Shown here: piece by piece, positions 9,398-18,532 of the stretch | How positions within the stretch are numbered: position 1 is the stretch's first letter | Layout: every line of letters begins with the position of its first letter | NCBI GenBank assembly: GCA_963771545.1 | Contig: CAVYTX010000002.1 | Location: 2,046,001-2,110,000 of the forward strand | From: CAKZLS01 sp963771545 | GTDB lineage: Bacteria; Pseudomonadota; Alphaproteobacteria; Rhodospirillales; Defluviicoccaceae | Direction of reading: 5' to 3' | Length of the DNA: 64,000 nt | Made by a program: the position numbers and the translations under genes | The notes under the pieces: generated by a model | Told to the model about the DNA's origin: nothing | What the model saw: only the letters and a program-made list of their open reading frames with translations | Database searches by the model: none

Positions 9398-9424
9398 AGC
9401 TGAAGATTAGAGCTGAAGGTTAGA
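9386..9424 (+). repeat. three tandem 13-bp repeats
   Basis: The unit GCTGAAGGTTAGA occurs at 9386-9398, 9399-9411 (one mismatch) and 9412-9424. The kbp stop codon falls in the first unit. Polymerase slippage at a gene end is the simplest origin. Confidence 0.85.
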
Positions 9425-9461
9425 AGAGTAACCGGGAAGCCAACAAAAGGAGCATACGAGC

Positions 9462-9599
9462 GTGTCGACATCCTTGATGAAAACCTTGGGGGTGCTTGTC
9501 CTCGTCGGCACGCTCGGTGTCGCCAGCTGTCAGGCGTACTTGGCCGATCCCGGCGAGGTCGGCGGCCGCCTGCCGGCGCCGACCGAGCAGCGGTCCTGA
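9462..9599 (+). CDS. small lipoprotein, 45 aa
   Basis: The GTG start at 9462 is preceded by AAAAGGAG seven to nine bases upstream. The product begins MSTSLMKTLGVLVLVG and ends its signal in VASC (lipidated Cys23), leaving a 23-residue Pro/Gly-rich mature part ending in APTEQRS. Its stop is 3 bp before the XpaC start, so it is co-translated. Such tiny lipoproteins resemble entericidin-like or anchoring peptides, but the function is unknown. Confidence 0.75.
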   Translation: MSTSLMKTLGVLVLVGTLGVASCQAYLADPGEVGGRLPAPTEQRS

Positions 9600-9602
9600 T
9601 TT

Positions 9603-10451
9603 ATGACGGACGCCAGCGGTTCTCCCAGCGGTTCTCGGAGACAAAAAATATACGCGGGCGTGAAGGGCATTCTTCTGTTCGTGCTGCCGCTTCCGCTCCT
9701 GTTCAAAGCCATTGGCGGCCTGTGGGGCGGCGATTTGGAGTCGGTGGTGGTGACCGGCGGCGCCTATGCGCTGTGCCTTGCCGGCGCGTTGCTCACGCGC
9801 AAGGGGCTGCTCAACGAAATCCAGCATGACCAAAGACCGTTTTCACGGTCCGCCCCTCCGCCGCTGAAGACCATCGGGGCCAGCCTGCTTGGCATCGGAA
9901 CGTTGGTGGCCGCCCATCTAGCGGCTGGGCACAGCCTGGCCATCTCCATATTATTCGGCATCGGCGCCATCGCCGGCGCCTTCATGGCCTACGGGTTCGA
10001 CCCAAAGAAAAAAGCCATGGCGGCCGGCAACCATGGCGTGGGCCGGGATCAATTCACGCGGACCGTGTCGGAAGCCTACGCGAAGATCGATCGCATCAAT
10101 GAAACGCGCCTCCGGATCCGCTCGCGCGAGTTTCAGGAACGACTCGGCGGCATCGTCGAGGGATCTCAACGGATCCTGCGGGCCATCGAGGACGATCCGC
10201 GCGACCTCCGGCGCGCCCGCAAGTTCCTGAATGTCTATCTCGACGGCATCGGGAAGGTCAGCGAGCGATACGCGCTCACGCACGCGAAATCTCAGACACC
10301 GGCGCTGGAAGAAAACTATCGAAATCTCCTGGTCGACATGGAAAACGTGTGTAATGAGCAGTATGAAAGGCTCATGCAGAACGACGTCTTCGATTTGGAC
10401 GTGCAGATCGAGGTGCTTTCGACCCGGCTGAAGCGCGAAGGCGTGATTTAG
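9603..10451 (+). CDS. XpaC-like (5-bromo-4-chloroindolyl phosphate hydrolysis) membrane protein
   Basis: The 282 residues have hydrophobic segments near 20-40 (GILLFVLPLPLLFKAIGG), 48-65 and 90-125. A helical domain follows, with SRQ-like RSREFQERLGGIVEGSQRIL and a C-terminal YERLMQNDVFDLDVQIEVL. The XpaC/YceG family is regularly found directly upstream of TelA, as here (13 bp gap). The biochemical activity implied by the family name has never been settled. The start is coupled to the lipoprotein stop and has no strong Shine-Dalgarno of its own. Confidence 0.85.
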   Translation: MTDASGSPSGSRRQKIYAGVKGILLFVLPLPLLFKAIGGLWGGDLESVVVTGGAYALCLAGALLTRKGLLNEIQHDQRPFSRSAPPPLKTIGASLLGIGTLVAAHLAAGHSLAISILFGIGAIAGAFMAYGFDPKKKAMAAGNHGVGRDQFTRTVSEAYAKIDRINETRLRIRSREFQERLGGIVEGSQRILRAIEDDPRDLRRARKFLNVYLDGIGKVSERYALTHAKSQTPALEENYRNLLVDMENVCNEQYERLMQNDVFDLDVQIEVLSTRLKREGVI

Positions 10452-10464
10452 GAGATTCCGATCC

Positions 10465-11613
10465 ATGGCGACAAAGCAGGACCCGACCGTCACCACCTTG
10501 GAGGACGCGACCGCCGCGGTCCAGGCGACCATCAAGGGCGACCTGCTTCCCTACGAGGACGCCGGCGCGGACCGGCGCGCGCGAATCGAAAAGCTGATGG
10601 ACGAAATCGACGTCAAGGACAGCAACTCCATCATCTTCTTCGGCAGCAAGGCTCAGGAACAGCTGACCCTGATTTCCGATCAGATGCTGGAGGGCGTTCG
10701 TAACAAGGACGTGGGGCCCGCCGGCGGCGCGCTCAACGAAATGGTCGTGACCCTTCGCGGATTCGACGTGGACGATCTCAAAGAGCGGGGATTCTTCGCC
10801 AAGATGTTCGGCGGGGGCGCCAAACCCATGGTCAAGTTTCTGCAACGGTTCGAGGAAGTCCGGGACCAGATCGATTCCATCAGCAACAAACTGGATAACC
10901 ACAAGACCGAGCTGCTGACCGACATCGCGTCGCTCGACCGGCTTTACGCAGCCAATCTGAAGTACTTCCATACGCTCGCCGACTACATCGCCGCGGGCGA
11001 GGAAAAACTCCGCGAGATCGACGAAACGGTGGTCCCGGCGCTCCAGAAAAAAGCCGACGAGAGCAAGGACGTGCTCAAGGCCCAGGCGCTGCGCGATCTG
11101 CGGTCCATGCGCGACGACCTGGAGCGGCGCAATCACGACCTCAAGCTGACCAGGCAGGTGACCATGCAGAGCCTGCCGAGCATCCGCCTGGTGCAGGAAA
11201 ACGACAAGAGCCTGGTCAACAAGATCAACTCGACCATGGTCAACACCATCCCGCTTTGGCGCACCCAACTGGCCCAGGGGATTACCATCCACCGCTCCCG
11301 CGAGGCCGGACAGACCTTGAAGGACGCCACCGACCTGACCAACGAGCTGCTCACCGCCAACGCCGAAAACCTGAAGACCGCCAACGCGGAGGTGCGCAAG
11401 CAAATCGAACGCGGCGTGTTCGACATCGAGACCGTCAAGCAGGCCAACCAAATGCTGATCGACACCATCGAGGAAAGCCTGCAGATCGCGGACGAAGGCA
11501 AACGCCAGCGGCGTCTGGCCGAAGCCGAGTTGGTGACCTGCGAGGCGGAACTGCGCAAAACCCTCGCCGCCGCCCAGGCAACGGCCCGGGGCAAATCAAG
11601 ACCCGCGCGCTGA
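10465..11613 (+). CDS. telA: TelA family toxic-anion-resistance protein
   Basis: The 382 residues are almost wholly alpha-helical. They show the TelA signature blocks: SIIFFGSKAQEQLTLISDQML, a long coiled coil (about 125-260), MQSLPSIRLVQENDKSL and LWRTQLAQGITIHRSREAG. TelA members are linked to tellurite, colicin and cell-wall antibiotic tolerance. AGGAG lies a few bases before the ATG. The Kbp, small lipoprotein, XpaC and TelA genes together look like one envelope-stress operon. Confidence 0.92.
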   Translation: MATKQDPTVTTLEDATAAVQATIKGDLLPYEDAGADRRARIEKLMDEIDVKDSNSIIFFGSKAQEQLTLISDQMLEGVRNKDVGPAGGALNEMVVTLRGFDVDDLKERGFFAKMFGGGAKPMVKFLQRFEEVRDQIDSISNKLDNHKTELLTDIASLDRLYAANLKYFHTLADYIAAGEEKLREIDETVVPALQKKADESKDVLKAQALRDLRSMRDDLERRNHDLKLTRQVTMQSLPSIRLVQENDKSLVNKINSTMVNTIPLWRTQLAQGITIHRSREAGQTLKDATDLTNELLTANAENLKTANAEVRKQIERGVFDIETVKQANQMLIDTIEESLQIADEGKRQRRLAEAELVTCEAELRKTLAAAQATARGKSRPAR

Positions 11614-11639
11614 GCACAGCCAATTGTGCCTTTCGTCCG

Positions 11640-11765
11640 ATGTAAATCTGTGCAAATCCGACTCATCCGCTATACTTAAGGGAAACGGCGCTCATAAGGG
11701 TCGCTGGAAACAAGACCCGGGACGGGAGGTTCCGCGAAGGACTGCCTTCGCCGGAAAGAAAGGAT
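11640..11765 (+). promoter_or_regulatory. moaA leader with hairpin near the start; possible Moco RNA
   Basis: TATACT at 11671-11676 could be a -10 box. Downstream is a G-rich segment, then a stem GCGAAGG-actg-CCTTCGC at about 11735-11752, followed by GGAAAG close to the moaA ATG. The arrangement (GCGAAGG stem, then GGAAAG just before the start) recalls the Moco-sensing leader of E. coli moaA, but most of the P1/P2 architecture could not be confirmed by eye. Confidence 0.25.
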
Positions 11766-12818
11766 ATGGACGGAAGCGGCTCGGAGACCACGGCAAAACG
11801 AACAGAACCGGGATCCGGCACCCGGCTGACCGATCCGTTTGGACGCCCCATTACCTACGTCCGGGTGTCGGTCACCGATCGATGCGATTTTCGCTGTGTC
11901 TACTGCATGGCGGAAAACATGACGTTTCTTCCGAAATCGGATTTGCTGACGCTCGAGGAACTGGATCGCGTGTGCTCCGCTTTCGTGCGTCACGGCACGC
12001 GCAAGCTGCGCATTACCGGCGGCGAGCCGCTGGTGCGCCGGAATATCATGACGTTGTTCCGGGCCCTTTCGCGGCACCTCCACTCGGGGGCGCTGGACGA
12101 ACTGACGCTCACCACCAATGGCAGTCAACTCGTCCATTTCGCCGACGCGCTGTACGATTGCGGGGTGCGGCGGGTCAACGTCTCCGTCGACACCCTCGAC
12201 CCCGCCAAGTTCCGGACCATCACCCGCATCGGCGATTTCGACAAGGTCATGGCCGGGTTGGCGGCCGCCAACCGCGCCGGCCTCCGGGTCAAAATCAACA
12301 CCGTGGCGCTCAAGGACATAAACGAGACCGAACTTTCGGACATCCTGTCGTGGTGCGGGGACCAGGGCTTCGACATGACCATCATCGAGGTCATGCCCAT
12401 GGGCGACATCGGCGGCGAGAACCGCCTCGATCAGTACGTGCCGCTGACCACGGTCCGCGGCCGCCTGGCCGAGCATTGGACGTTGACCGACATCGATTAT
12501 CAGAGCGGCGGTCCCGCCCGCTATGTTCGCGTCGAGGAAACCGGCTGCAAGTTGGGCTTCATTACGCCCCTGACGCACAATTTCTGCGAAAGCTGTAATC
12601 GTGTGCGGCTGACCTGCACGGGCACCCTGTTCATGTGCCTGGGCCAAGACGACGCGGCGGAACTTCGAGCCCCCGTGCGGGCGAGCGCCGACGACGCGCT
12701 GCTCGATGCGTCGATCCGCGACGCCATCGCGCGCAAACCGAGGGGGCACGACTTCGTCATCGAACGCGGCCGCCATCAACCCGCGGTCAACCGCCACATG
12801 AGCGTCACCGGAGGCTAA
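11766..12818 (+). CDS. moaA: GTP 3',8-cyclase MoaA (molybdopterin biosynthesis)
   Basis: Radical-SAM enzyme for the first step of molybdenum cofactor synthesis. N-terminal [4Fe-4S] motif: Cys40, Cys44, Cys47 in RCDFRCVYC; SAM-binding TGGEPLVRRN; C-terminal cluster region HNFCESCNRVRLTCTG plus a further Cys (FMCLG). The chain ends in the required GG dipeptide (MSVTGG), so the enzyme looks intact. Length 350 is typical. No moaC, moaE or moeA is nearby. The TAA stop is the first three bases of the large palindromic repeat. Confidence 0.96.
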   Translation: MDGSGSETTAKRTEPGSGTRLTDPFGRPITYVRVSVTDRCDFRCVYCMAENMTFLPKSDLLTLEELDRVCSAFVRHGTRKLRITGGEPLVRRNIMTLFRALSRHLHSGALDELTLTTNGSQLVHFADALYDCGVRRVNVSVDTLDPAKFRTITRIGDFDKVMAGLAAANRAGLRVKINTVALKDINETELSDILSWCGDQGFDMTIIEVMPMGDIGGENRLDQYVPLTTVRGRLAEHWTLTDIDYQSGGPARYVRVEETGCKLGFITPLTHNFCESCNRVRLTCTGTLFMCLGQDDAAELRAPVRASADDALLDASIRDAIARKPRGHDFVIERGRHQPAVNRHMSVTGG

Positions 12819-13083
12819 TACCAACGGTCACTAATAATGACTCATTGTGATCGTGTTTCCCGCATCCTCGGCAGGAGGGGCCGCGCCGGCGATGCGGGCG
12901 CATCGTCAAGCGGTCCGGACGCCCCGAGGATGCGGGAAACACGACCCTGCGGGCGGCCTATCGAGGTTTCCGGGCAGCGTCGCGCGGCGCTTGTGATGCT
13001 CCCGCATCACGGCGCACCACGCTCCTTGCCGGAAACCTCGATAGGCCGTCACAATGGGTCATTATTAGCGACCGCTGGTATAA
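12816..13083. repeat. 268-bp nested palindrome (three-armed, MITE-like)
   Basis: The outer arms 12816-12850 and 13049-13083 pair with 31 of 35 matches (TAATACCAACGGTCACTAAT type). Inside are two perfect hairpins side by side: 12851-12871 with 12924-12944 (21 bp) and 12955-12973 with 13029-13047 (19 bp). Together they form a cloverleaf-like three-way junction. No coding frame inside. The outer-arm motif recurs at 23661-23693 and in degenerate form at 27106-27125. Confidence 0.85.
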
Positions 13084-13111
13084 TACCACCCGGCAGAGGT
13101 AGAGGATAAAT

Positions 13112-13924
13112 ATGCGGACCTTAGGTGTCGCCGCGCGTTTGCTCTCGGCGATAGCGCTTTGGATTTTCGCGGCAGGGCCTGGTGGGGCGGTCGAACTGCC
13201 TGGCGGGACCGTCGATGGGCTTGTCCTGACAACGCCCGAAAACACCGTCGATACCGTCGTCGGCGAGGTGATCGTGCGGGAGGCTTACCGGCGCCTCGGC
13301 ATCGACGTGGTCATCAAAAAATACCCGGCGGAACGGGCGATCAGGCTCGCCGACCAGGGCGACGTGGATGGCGACGTTCAGCGCATCGGCGGCCTTTCGC
13401 AGAAGTATCCGAACCTGATCGAGGTCCGGCCCGCGATTAATTTCGTCGAAGCGACGGTCTTCACCAAGGCGACGAAATTCCCCGTCCAGGGATGGGAAAG
13501 CCTTCGCCCCTACCGCATCGGACTGATTCGGGGAATCAAGTTCGCCGAACGGAATACCGAGGGCATGAGCGTGGCGCTGGCCGGGAGTTACGAGGTTCTG
13601 TTCCGCCTGCTCGACAGGGGGCGCGTGGATATTGCGCTGTCGCCTCGCATTAACGGCTTGCACTACATCAAACGAACGGGCTTGAAGGGCGTTCAGCCGC
13701 TCGAACCAAGCGTCGGCGTGATCGATCTCTATCATTACCTGAACCGGAAACACGCCGATCTGGTTCCCTATATCAGCGCGATGGTCAGCCGCATGCGGGC
13801 ATCGGGCGAGCTTCCCCGGATCCGCGCCCGCGTGGTTTCCGTCATGATGGAACGGGCCGAGCGGAACCTCGGCCCCTGCGACGATGACTACGCCTGCTTC
13901 GACTTCCCTCGCAGCGGAATGTAA
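13112..13924 (+). CDS. periplasmic substrate-binding protein (SBP family 3-like)
   Basis: The 270 residues start with a signal peptide (RTLGVAARLLSAIALWIFAA) after AGAGGATAAAT. The mature part reads as a bilobal family-3 binding protein: VIVREAYRRLGIDVVIKKYPAERAI, then GLIRGIKFAERNTEGM, LLDRGRVDIALSPRINGL. There is no permease or ATPase next to it. Instead, 19 bp downstream is a large hybrid sensor kinase, so it probably feeds a signal to that kinase rather than importing. The ligand is unknown. Confidence 0.8.
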   Translation: MRTLGVAARLLSAIALWIFAAGPGGAVELPGGTVDGLVLTTPENTVDTVVGEVIVREAYRRLGIDVVIKKYPAERAIRLADQGDVDGDVQRIGGLSQKYPNLIEVRPAINFVEATVFTKATKFPVQGWESLRPYRIGLIRGIKFAERNTEGMSVALAGSYEVLFRLLDRGRVDIALSPRINGLHYIKRTGLKGVQPLEPSVGVIDLYHYLNRKHADLVPYISAMVSRMRASGELPRIRARVVSVMMERAERNLGPCDDDYACFDFPRSGM

Positions 13925-13943
13925 TCGGTCAGAGGCTTGTTGA

Positions 13944-16900
13944 ATGCGGACGATAAGAGCAAAATTGCTGGCCATCTATATTCCGCTGGTCGGGCTCAGC
14001 GTTCTGGCCGCGTTCATCGTCCTTGCCGCGCTGTACTACCTCGGCGCACGGGAGGACCTGGTCCAGCGCCTCGACCGGTTCATGGATCTTCAAAGCTCGG
14101 CGATCGCCGAGGCGCTGTGGCAGTACGACACCGGGAAGATCGACGCCCTGCTCGAAGAACTGAGCAAAAGCCCTGACGTGGTGGGCGTCGTCGTCTACGA
14201 CCCGCGCGCAGAGGTCATCGGCAGCGCGGGCCGGATCGACGCCGAACCGGAACGCCCGGAGTTCCGCGCCGAACGTCCCCTCGTATATAAAAGCGGCAAG
14301 ATCGAAGACCCCGTCGGCTCGTGGGTCGCGACCGTGCATGCCCGCCATATCCGCGAGGAAATCCTACAAGGCTTCAAAACCGACGCGGTCGTCGTTCTAG
14401 TTCTGATCGCCGCGCTGATCGGCGTCACCATGCTGGCGACCCGCCTGGTCATCGGCCGTCCGCTCGCGCTTCTTCATGTCTCGATCGAGCGCATGCAACA
14501 GGGCCAGCCTTGGACACCCGTCGCATGGAAAAGCGCCGACGAGCTGGGCCGGGTCGTCGAAGCGTACAACGATATGCAGGCCCGGCGGGTCGAGGCCGAA
14601 CGGCAATTGCGCGAGGCCCGCGATCAATTGGAGGCGCGGGTCAAGGAACGCACCGCCGAGTTGGCGGAGAAGCAGGCTCAGTTGCGAACCGCCATGGACA
14701 GCATGCGCGGCGGCATTTTCATGGTCGACAAGGACCTGAACATGCGGGTGTTCAACGACCGCCTGCGGGAATACTACCACCTCCCCGACGACGTCATCGG
14801 CGTCGGCCTGCCGATCCGGAACCTCTTGCGCGTCCGGGCAGAACGCGGCGACTACGGGCCGGGCGACCCCATGCGGCTCGTGGAAGAGCGCCTCAAGATG
14901 TATCGCGACTCCAGCATCGAGCGCTACGAGGACAAGGCGCCGGACGGCAAGGTGATCGAGGTGTTCCGCGCGCCGACCGGCGACGGTGGCGTGGTCGCGG
15001 TCTTTAACGACGTCACCGATCGCAAGCGGATGGAGTCCGAACTGGTCGTCGCCAAGGAAACGGCGGAAGCCGCGACCCAGGCCAAATCCTCGTTCCTCGC
15101 CGCCATGAGCCATGAAATCCGCACCCCCATGAACGCGGTCATCGGCATGTCCCACCTGGCGCTCAAGACGGACCTTTCGCCGCGTCAGCGGGATTACCTG
15201 ATCAAGATTCAGTCGTCGGCCAACGCTCTGCTCGGCATCATCAACGACATTCTCGACTTCTCCAAGATCGAGGCCGGAAAGCTGACCATGGAAACGGCCG
15301 ATTTCTTGCTCGACGACGTGCTCGCGAGTGTCTCGACGGTGGTCGGCCAAAAGGCCGAGGAAAAAGATTTGGAGTTTCTTTTTTCGGTGGGTCCCGGCGT
15401 TCCGCAGAATTTGCGCGGCGACTCGCTGCGCCTGGGACAGGTGCTGATCAATCTCGCCGGCAACGCGGTCAAGTTCACGCAAGAGGGCGAGATCGTCATC
15501 GACGCGCAAACCGTCGAGGAGACCGGCGGCCGGGTCAAGCTGCGGTTCAGCATTCGCGACACCGGTATCGGTATGAGTCCCGAGCAGCTGGAACGCCTGT
15601 TCGAAGCCTTCACTCAGGCCGATGGATCCACCACCCGGAAGTACGGCGGCACCGGACTGGGTCTGACCATCAGCAAGCGGCTCGTCGAACTCATGGGCGG
15701 CGAAATCATTGCCGAAAGCGAACCCGGAAAAGGCAGCACCTTCACCTTTACCGTTTGGCTAGAGCGCGCCAGGGAGCGTCAAAAGCCACGGTTGAGCGTC
15801 AGCCCCGACCTGCGTGGTATGCGGGTTCTGGTGGTCGACGACAACGAAACGGCCCGGGAGATCCTCCATGACGCCCTGCGCAACATGTCGTTTCGTGTCA
15901 CCACGACGGACACCGCGGAAGCCGCCCTGGAACAGCTTGGCGAGGCCGATCGCCGCGATCCCTACAAACTGGTCCTCATGGACTGGCGTCTTCCGGGAGG
16001 CATGGACGGCATCGAAGCCTGCCGAACCATCAAACGCACGGCGAGGCTAACGAACGTCCCGTACACGGTGATGATCACCGCCTTTGGACGGGAGGAAGTC
16101 CGGAGCCGCGCCGAGCAATCGGGGATCGATGCTTTCCTGATCAAGCCGGTCAGTCCGTCGGTCCTTTTCGATACGGTAATGGGATTGTTCGCGGATGACG
16201 AGTGGACCGCCGTACACGCCACGGCCTCGCAGGCGGATGCATCCGTCTCGGAAAGCGCAATTCGCGGCGCCACGGTGTTGTTGGTGGAGGACAATGCGAT
16301 CAATCAGCAAGTGGCCGCCGAACTGCTGGTCAGCGCCGGCGTACGGGTGGACGTGGCCAACAACGGCGTCGAGGCGGTGGCGAGACTCGACGGCGCGGCC
16401 GGCAAGGCGAAATACGACGCGGTGCTCATGGACCTGCAGATGCCGGAAATGGACGGTTTCGAGGCGACACGGCGAATTCGCGCCAATGCCGGGACACGGG
16501 ATTTGCCGATCATCGCCATGACCGCCCATGCGCTGGAAGAAGAGCGCGAGCGCTGCCTCGCGGCGGGTATGAACGACCATGTGTCCAAGCCCATCGATCC
16601 CGAGATCTTGTTCAAGACGCTCGGCAAGTACGTCGCGCCCCATGCCGCGCCCCCGGCGGTTTCGAAAGAGCCGGCGGCGGAACAATCGCCGGCGCCCGAA
16701 CCCGTTACCGGAGAGACCTTTCTCCCCGACCTGCCGGGGTTCGATGTTGAAAACGGCCTGCGCCGCGTCGCCGGCAACAAGCACCTGTATCTGAGCCTGT
16801 TGCGGCAGTTCGTGGACGGACAAACCGACGCCGCGGACGCGATCGCCAAGGCCTTGGCGGCGGGCAAGACAGAGGCGGCGGAACGCCGCGCCCATACGGT

Positions 16901-18437
16901 CAAGGGCGTAGCCGGAAACATTGGCGCCACGGACGCTAGCGCCGCGGCGGCCGAGGTCGAGCGACGGATCAAGGGGCATGGAACCGAAGGGCTTGAACCG
17001 GCGCTGCAAACACTGGCGATTGAGCTCGAACGCGTTTCGTCGGCCTTGGCCCCCGTCCTGCGCGCCGAGGCCGAGGCCAAGGAGGGCGTCACGCCGGAAC
17101 CCGCGAGAGCGGTGGATGGCGGGAAACTCCGCGCGGATCTCGATCGGCTTCGCCGATTGCTCGAGGATAACGACAGCGAGGCGGTGGACTACCTGGAACG
17201 GATCCGGGGCGTCGTCGCGGCCGCCTGCGGCGCGGACCAAATCGCCCCGCTGGAAAAGAAAGTCAACGGTTTCGACTTCGATGGCGCCCTTGCGGTCCTA
17301 AATGATATGGACCAGGCTAGCGATGGGGGCGAGAACTCGATGATGGATGCGACGGGCAAAAAGACGGTTCTGGTGGTGGACGATACGCCGGACAACATCG
17401 CCCTCGTCAGCGCGCTTCTCAAGGACATCTACAAAACCAAAATCGCCACCAGCGGGGCAAAGGCGCTGGCCATCGCCGACGGCGACACGCCGCCCGACCT
17501 TATTCTCCTCGATATCATGATGCCGGAAATGGACGGCTACGAAGTGTGCGAACGTCTCAAGGCCGATCAGAAAACACGCGAAATCCCAGTGATTTTTCTG
17601 ACCGCGAAGGCGCAGGAGGAGGATGAAGAGCGCGGTCTCGAACTGGGAGCCGTCGACTACATCACCAAACCCATCAGCCCTCCCATACTCTTGGCGCGCG
17701 TCAAAACCCATTTGGCCCTGAAGGACGCCCAGAATTTTCTGAAAAACCAGAACGCGATCCTGGAGAAAATGGTGGCCGAGAGGACACGGCAACTGAGCGC
17801 GGTCCAGGACGTCACCATCCTCGCCATGGCATCATTGGCGGAAACGCGCGACAATGAGACCGGCAACCACATCCGCCGAACCCAGAGTTACGTCCGGGTC
17901 CTGGCCGTCAAGCTCAAGGACCACCCGCGCTTTTCCGATTTCTTGACGGACGAGAACATCGAACTTCTGTACAAATCCGCGCCGCTGCACGACATCGGCA
18001 AGGTCGGCATCCCCGACCGCGTCCTGTTGAAGGGCGGCGCGCTGACCGACGAGGAGTTCGAGATCATGAAGACCCATACCACCATGGGCCGCGACGCCAT
18101 CGCCGCCGCCGAGGATAAGCTCGATGTCTCTCATTCGTTCCTGCGGTTCGCCCGCGAGATCGCGTACTCCCATCAGGAAAAATGGGACGGCACGGGCTAT
18201 CCGGAAGGCCTCTCCGGCGACGACATCCCGCTGCCCGCACGTTTGATGGCGGTAGCCGATGTTTACGACGCCCTGATCAGTCGCCGCGTTTACAAGCGGG
18301 CGTATTCCCACGAGGAGGCCCGCGAGATGATCGAGAAGGGCCGGGGAACGCATTTCGACCCCGATGTGGTGGATGCGTTCCTCGCCATTTCCGAACAGTG
18401 CCGCGACATCGCCCGGCGGTTCGTCGACGCCGAATAA
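13944..18437 (+). CDS. hybrid histidine kinase with three REC, HPt and HD-GYP domains
   Basis: A 1497-residue phosphorelay in one chain. TM1 (8-33), periplasmic sensor (about 34-145), TM2 (about 147-169), HAMP, PAS-like (about 250-365), HisKA with His390 (SHEIRTPMN), and HATPase with DTGIGM and GTGLGLTI. REC1 follows (Asp680 in LMDWRLPGGMDG), then REC2 (Asp830 in LMDLQMPEMDG), HPt with His984 (RAHTVKGVAGN) and REC3 (Asp1190 in LLDIMMPEMDG). The C-terminal HD-GYP phosphodiesterase has His1349-Asp1350 in LHDIGKVGIPD and GTGYPEGL. REC3/HD-GYP resembles a free-standing RpfG-type protein: an internal MMDATGKKT near residue 1133 looks like a former start. Probable output is c-di-GMP degradation, coupled to the upstream binding protein. 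Confidence 0.92.
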   Translation: MRTIRAKLLAIYIPLVGLSVLAAFIVLAALYYLGAREDLVQRLDRFMDLQSSAIAEALWQYDTGKIDALLEELSKSPDVVGVVVYDPRAEVIGSAGRIDAEPERPEFRAERPLVYKSGKIEDPVGSWVATVHARHIREEILQGFKTDAVVVLVLIAALIGVTMLATRLVIGRPLALLHVSIERMQQGQPWTPVAWKSADELGRVVEAYNDMQARRVEAERQLREARDQLEARVKERTAELAEKQAQLRTAMDSMRGGIFMVDKDLNMRVFNDRLREYYHLPDDVIGVGLPIRNLLRVRAERGDYGPGDPMRLVEERLKMYRDSSIERYEDKAPDGKVIEVFRAPTGDGGVVAVFNDVTDRKRMESELVVAKETAEAATQAKSSFLAAMSHEIRTPMNAVIGMSHLALKTDLSPRQRDYLIKIQSSANALLGIINDILDFSKIEAGKLTMETADFLLDDVLASVSTVVGQKAEEKDLEFLFSVGPGVPQNLRGDSLRLGQVLINLAGNAVKFTQEGEIVIDAQTVEETGGRVKLRFSIRDTGIGMSPEQLERLFEAFTQADGSTTRKYGGTGLGLTISKRLVELMGGEIIAESEPGKGSTFTFTVWLERARERQKPRLSVSPDLRGMRVLVVDDNETAREILHDALRNMSFRVTTTDTAEAALEQLGEADRRDPYKLVLMDWRLPGGMDGIEACRTIKRTARLTNVPYTVMITAFGREEVRSRAEQSGIDAFLIKPVSPSVLFDTVMGLFADDEWTAVHATASQADASVSESAIRGATVLLVEDNAINQQVAAELLVSAGVRVDVANNGVEAVARLDGAAGKAKYDAVLMDLQMPEMDGFEATRRIRANAGTRDLPIIAMTAHALEEERERCLAAGMNDHVSKPIDPEILFKTLGKYVAPHAAPPAVSKEPAAEQSPAPEPVTGETFLPDLPGFDVENGLRRVAGNKHLYLSLLRQFVDGQTDAADAIAKALAAGKTEAAERRAHTVKGVAGNIGATDASAAAAEVERRIKGHGTEGLEPALQTLAIELERVSSALAPVLRAEAEAKEGVTPEPARAVDGGKLRADLDRLRRLLEDNDSEAVDYLERIRGVVAAACGADQIAPLEKKVNGFDFDGALAVLNDMDQASDGGENSMMDATGKKTVLVVDDTPDNIALVSALLKDIYKTKIATSGAKALAIADGDTPPDLILLDIMMPEMDGYEVCERLKADQKTREIPVIFLTAKAQEEDEERGLELGAVDYITKPISPPILLARVKTHLALKDAQNFLKNQNAILEKMVAERTRQLSAVQDVTILAMASLAETRDNETGNHIRRTQSYVRVLAVKLKDHPRFSDFLTDENIELLYKSAPLHDIGKVGIPDRVLLKGGALTDEEFEIMKTHTTMGRDAIAAAEDKLDVSHSFLRFAREIAYSHQEKWDGTGYPEGLSGDDIPLPARLMAVADVYDALISRRVYKRAYSHEEAREMIEKGRGTHFDPDVVDAFLAISEQCRDIARRFVDAE

Positions 18438-18463
18438 CGGCTCCGCCATTTCGCCGAACGCAA

Positions 18464-18492
18464 AGGTCGCGCGACCGGAGATCGCGCGACCT
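18464..18492. terminator. possible bidirectional terminator hairpin
   Basis: AGGTCGCGCGA (18464-18474) pairs perfectly with TCGCGCGACCT (18482-18492) across a 7-base loop. It lies between the convergent kinase and PEP-CTERM genes. There is no clear T tract on either side, so this is a weak intrinsic terminator at best. Confidence 0.5.
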
Positions 18493-18532
18493 AAGCGGGG
18501 CAAAGCCGGGAAACGATGGTCAGCCTTGAGTG

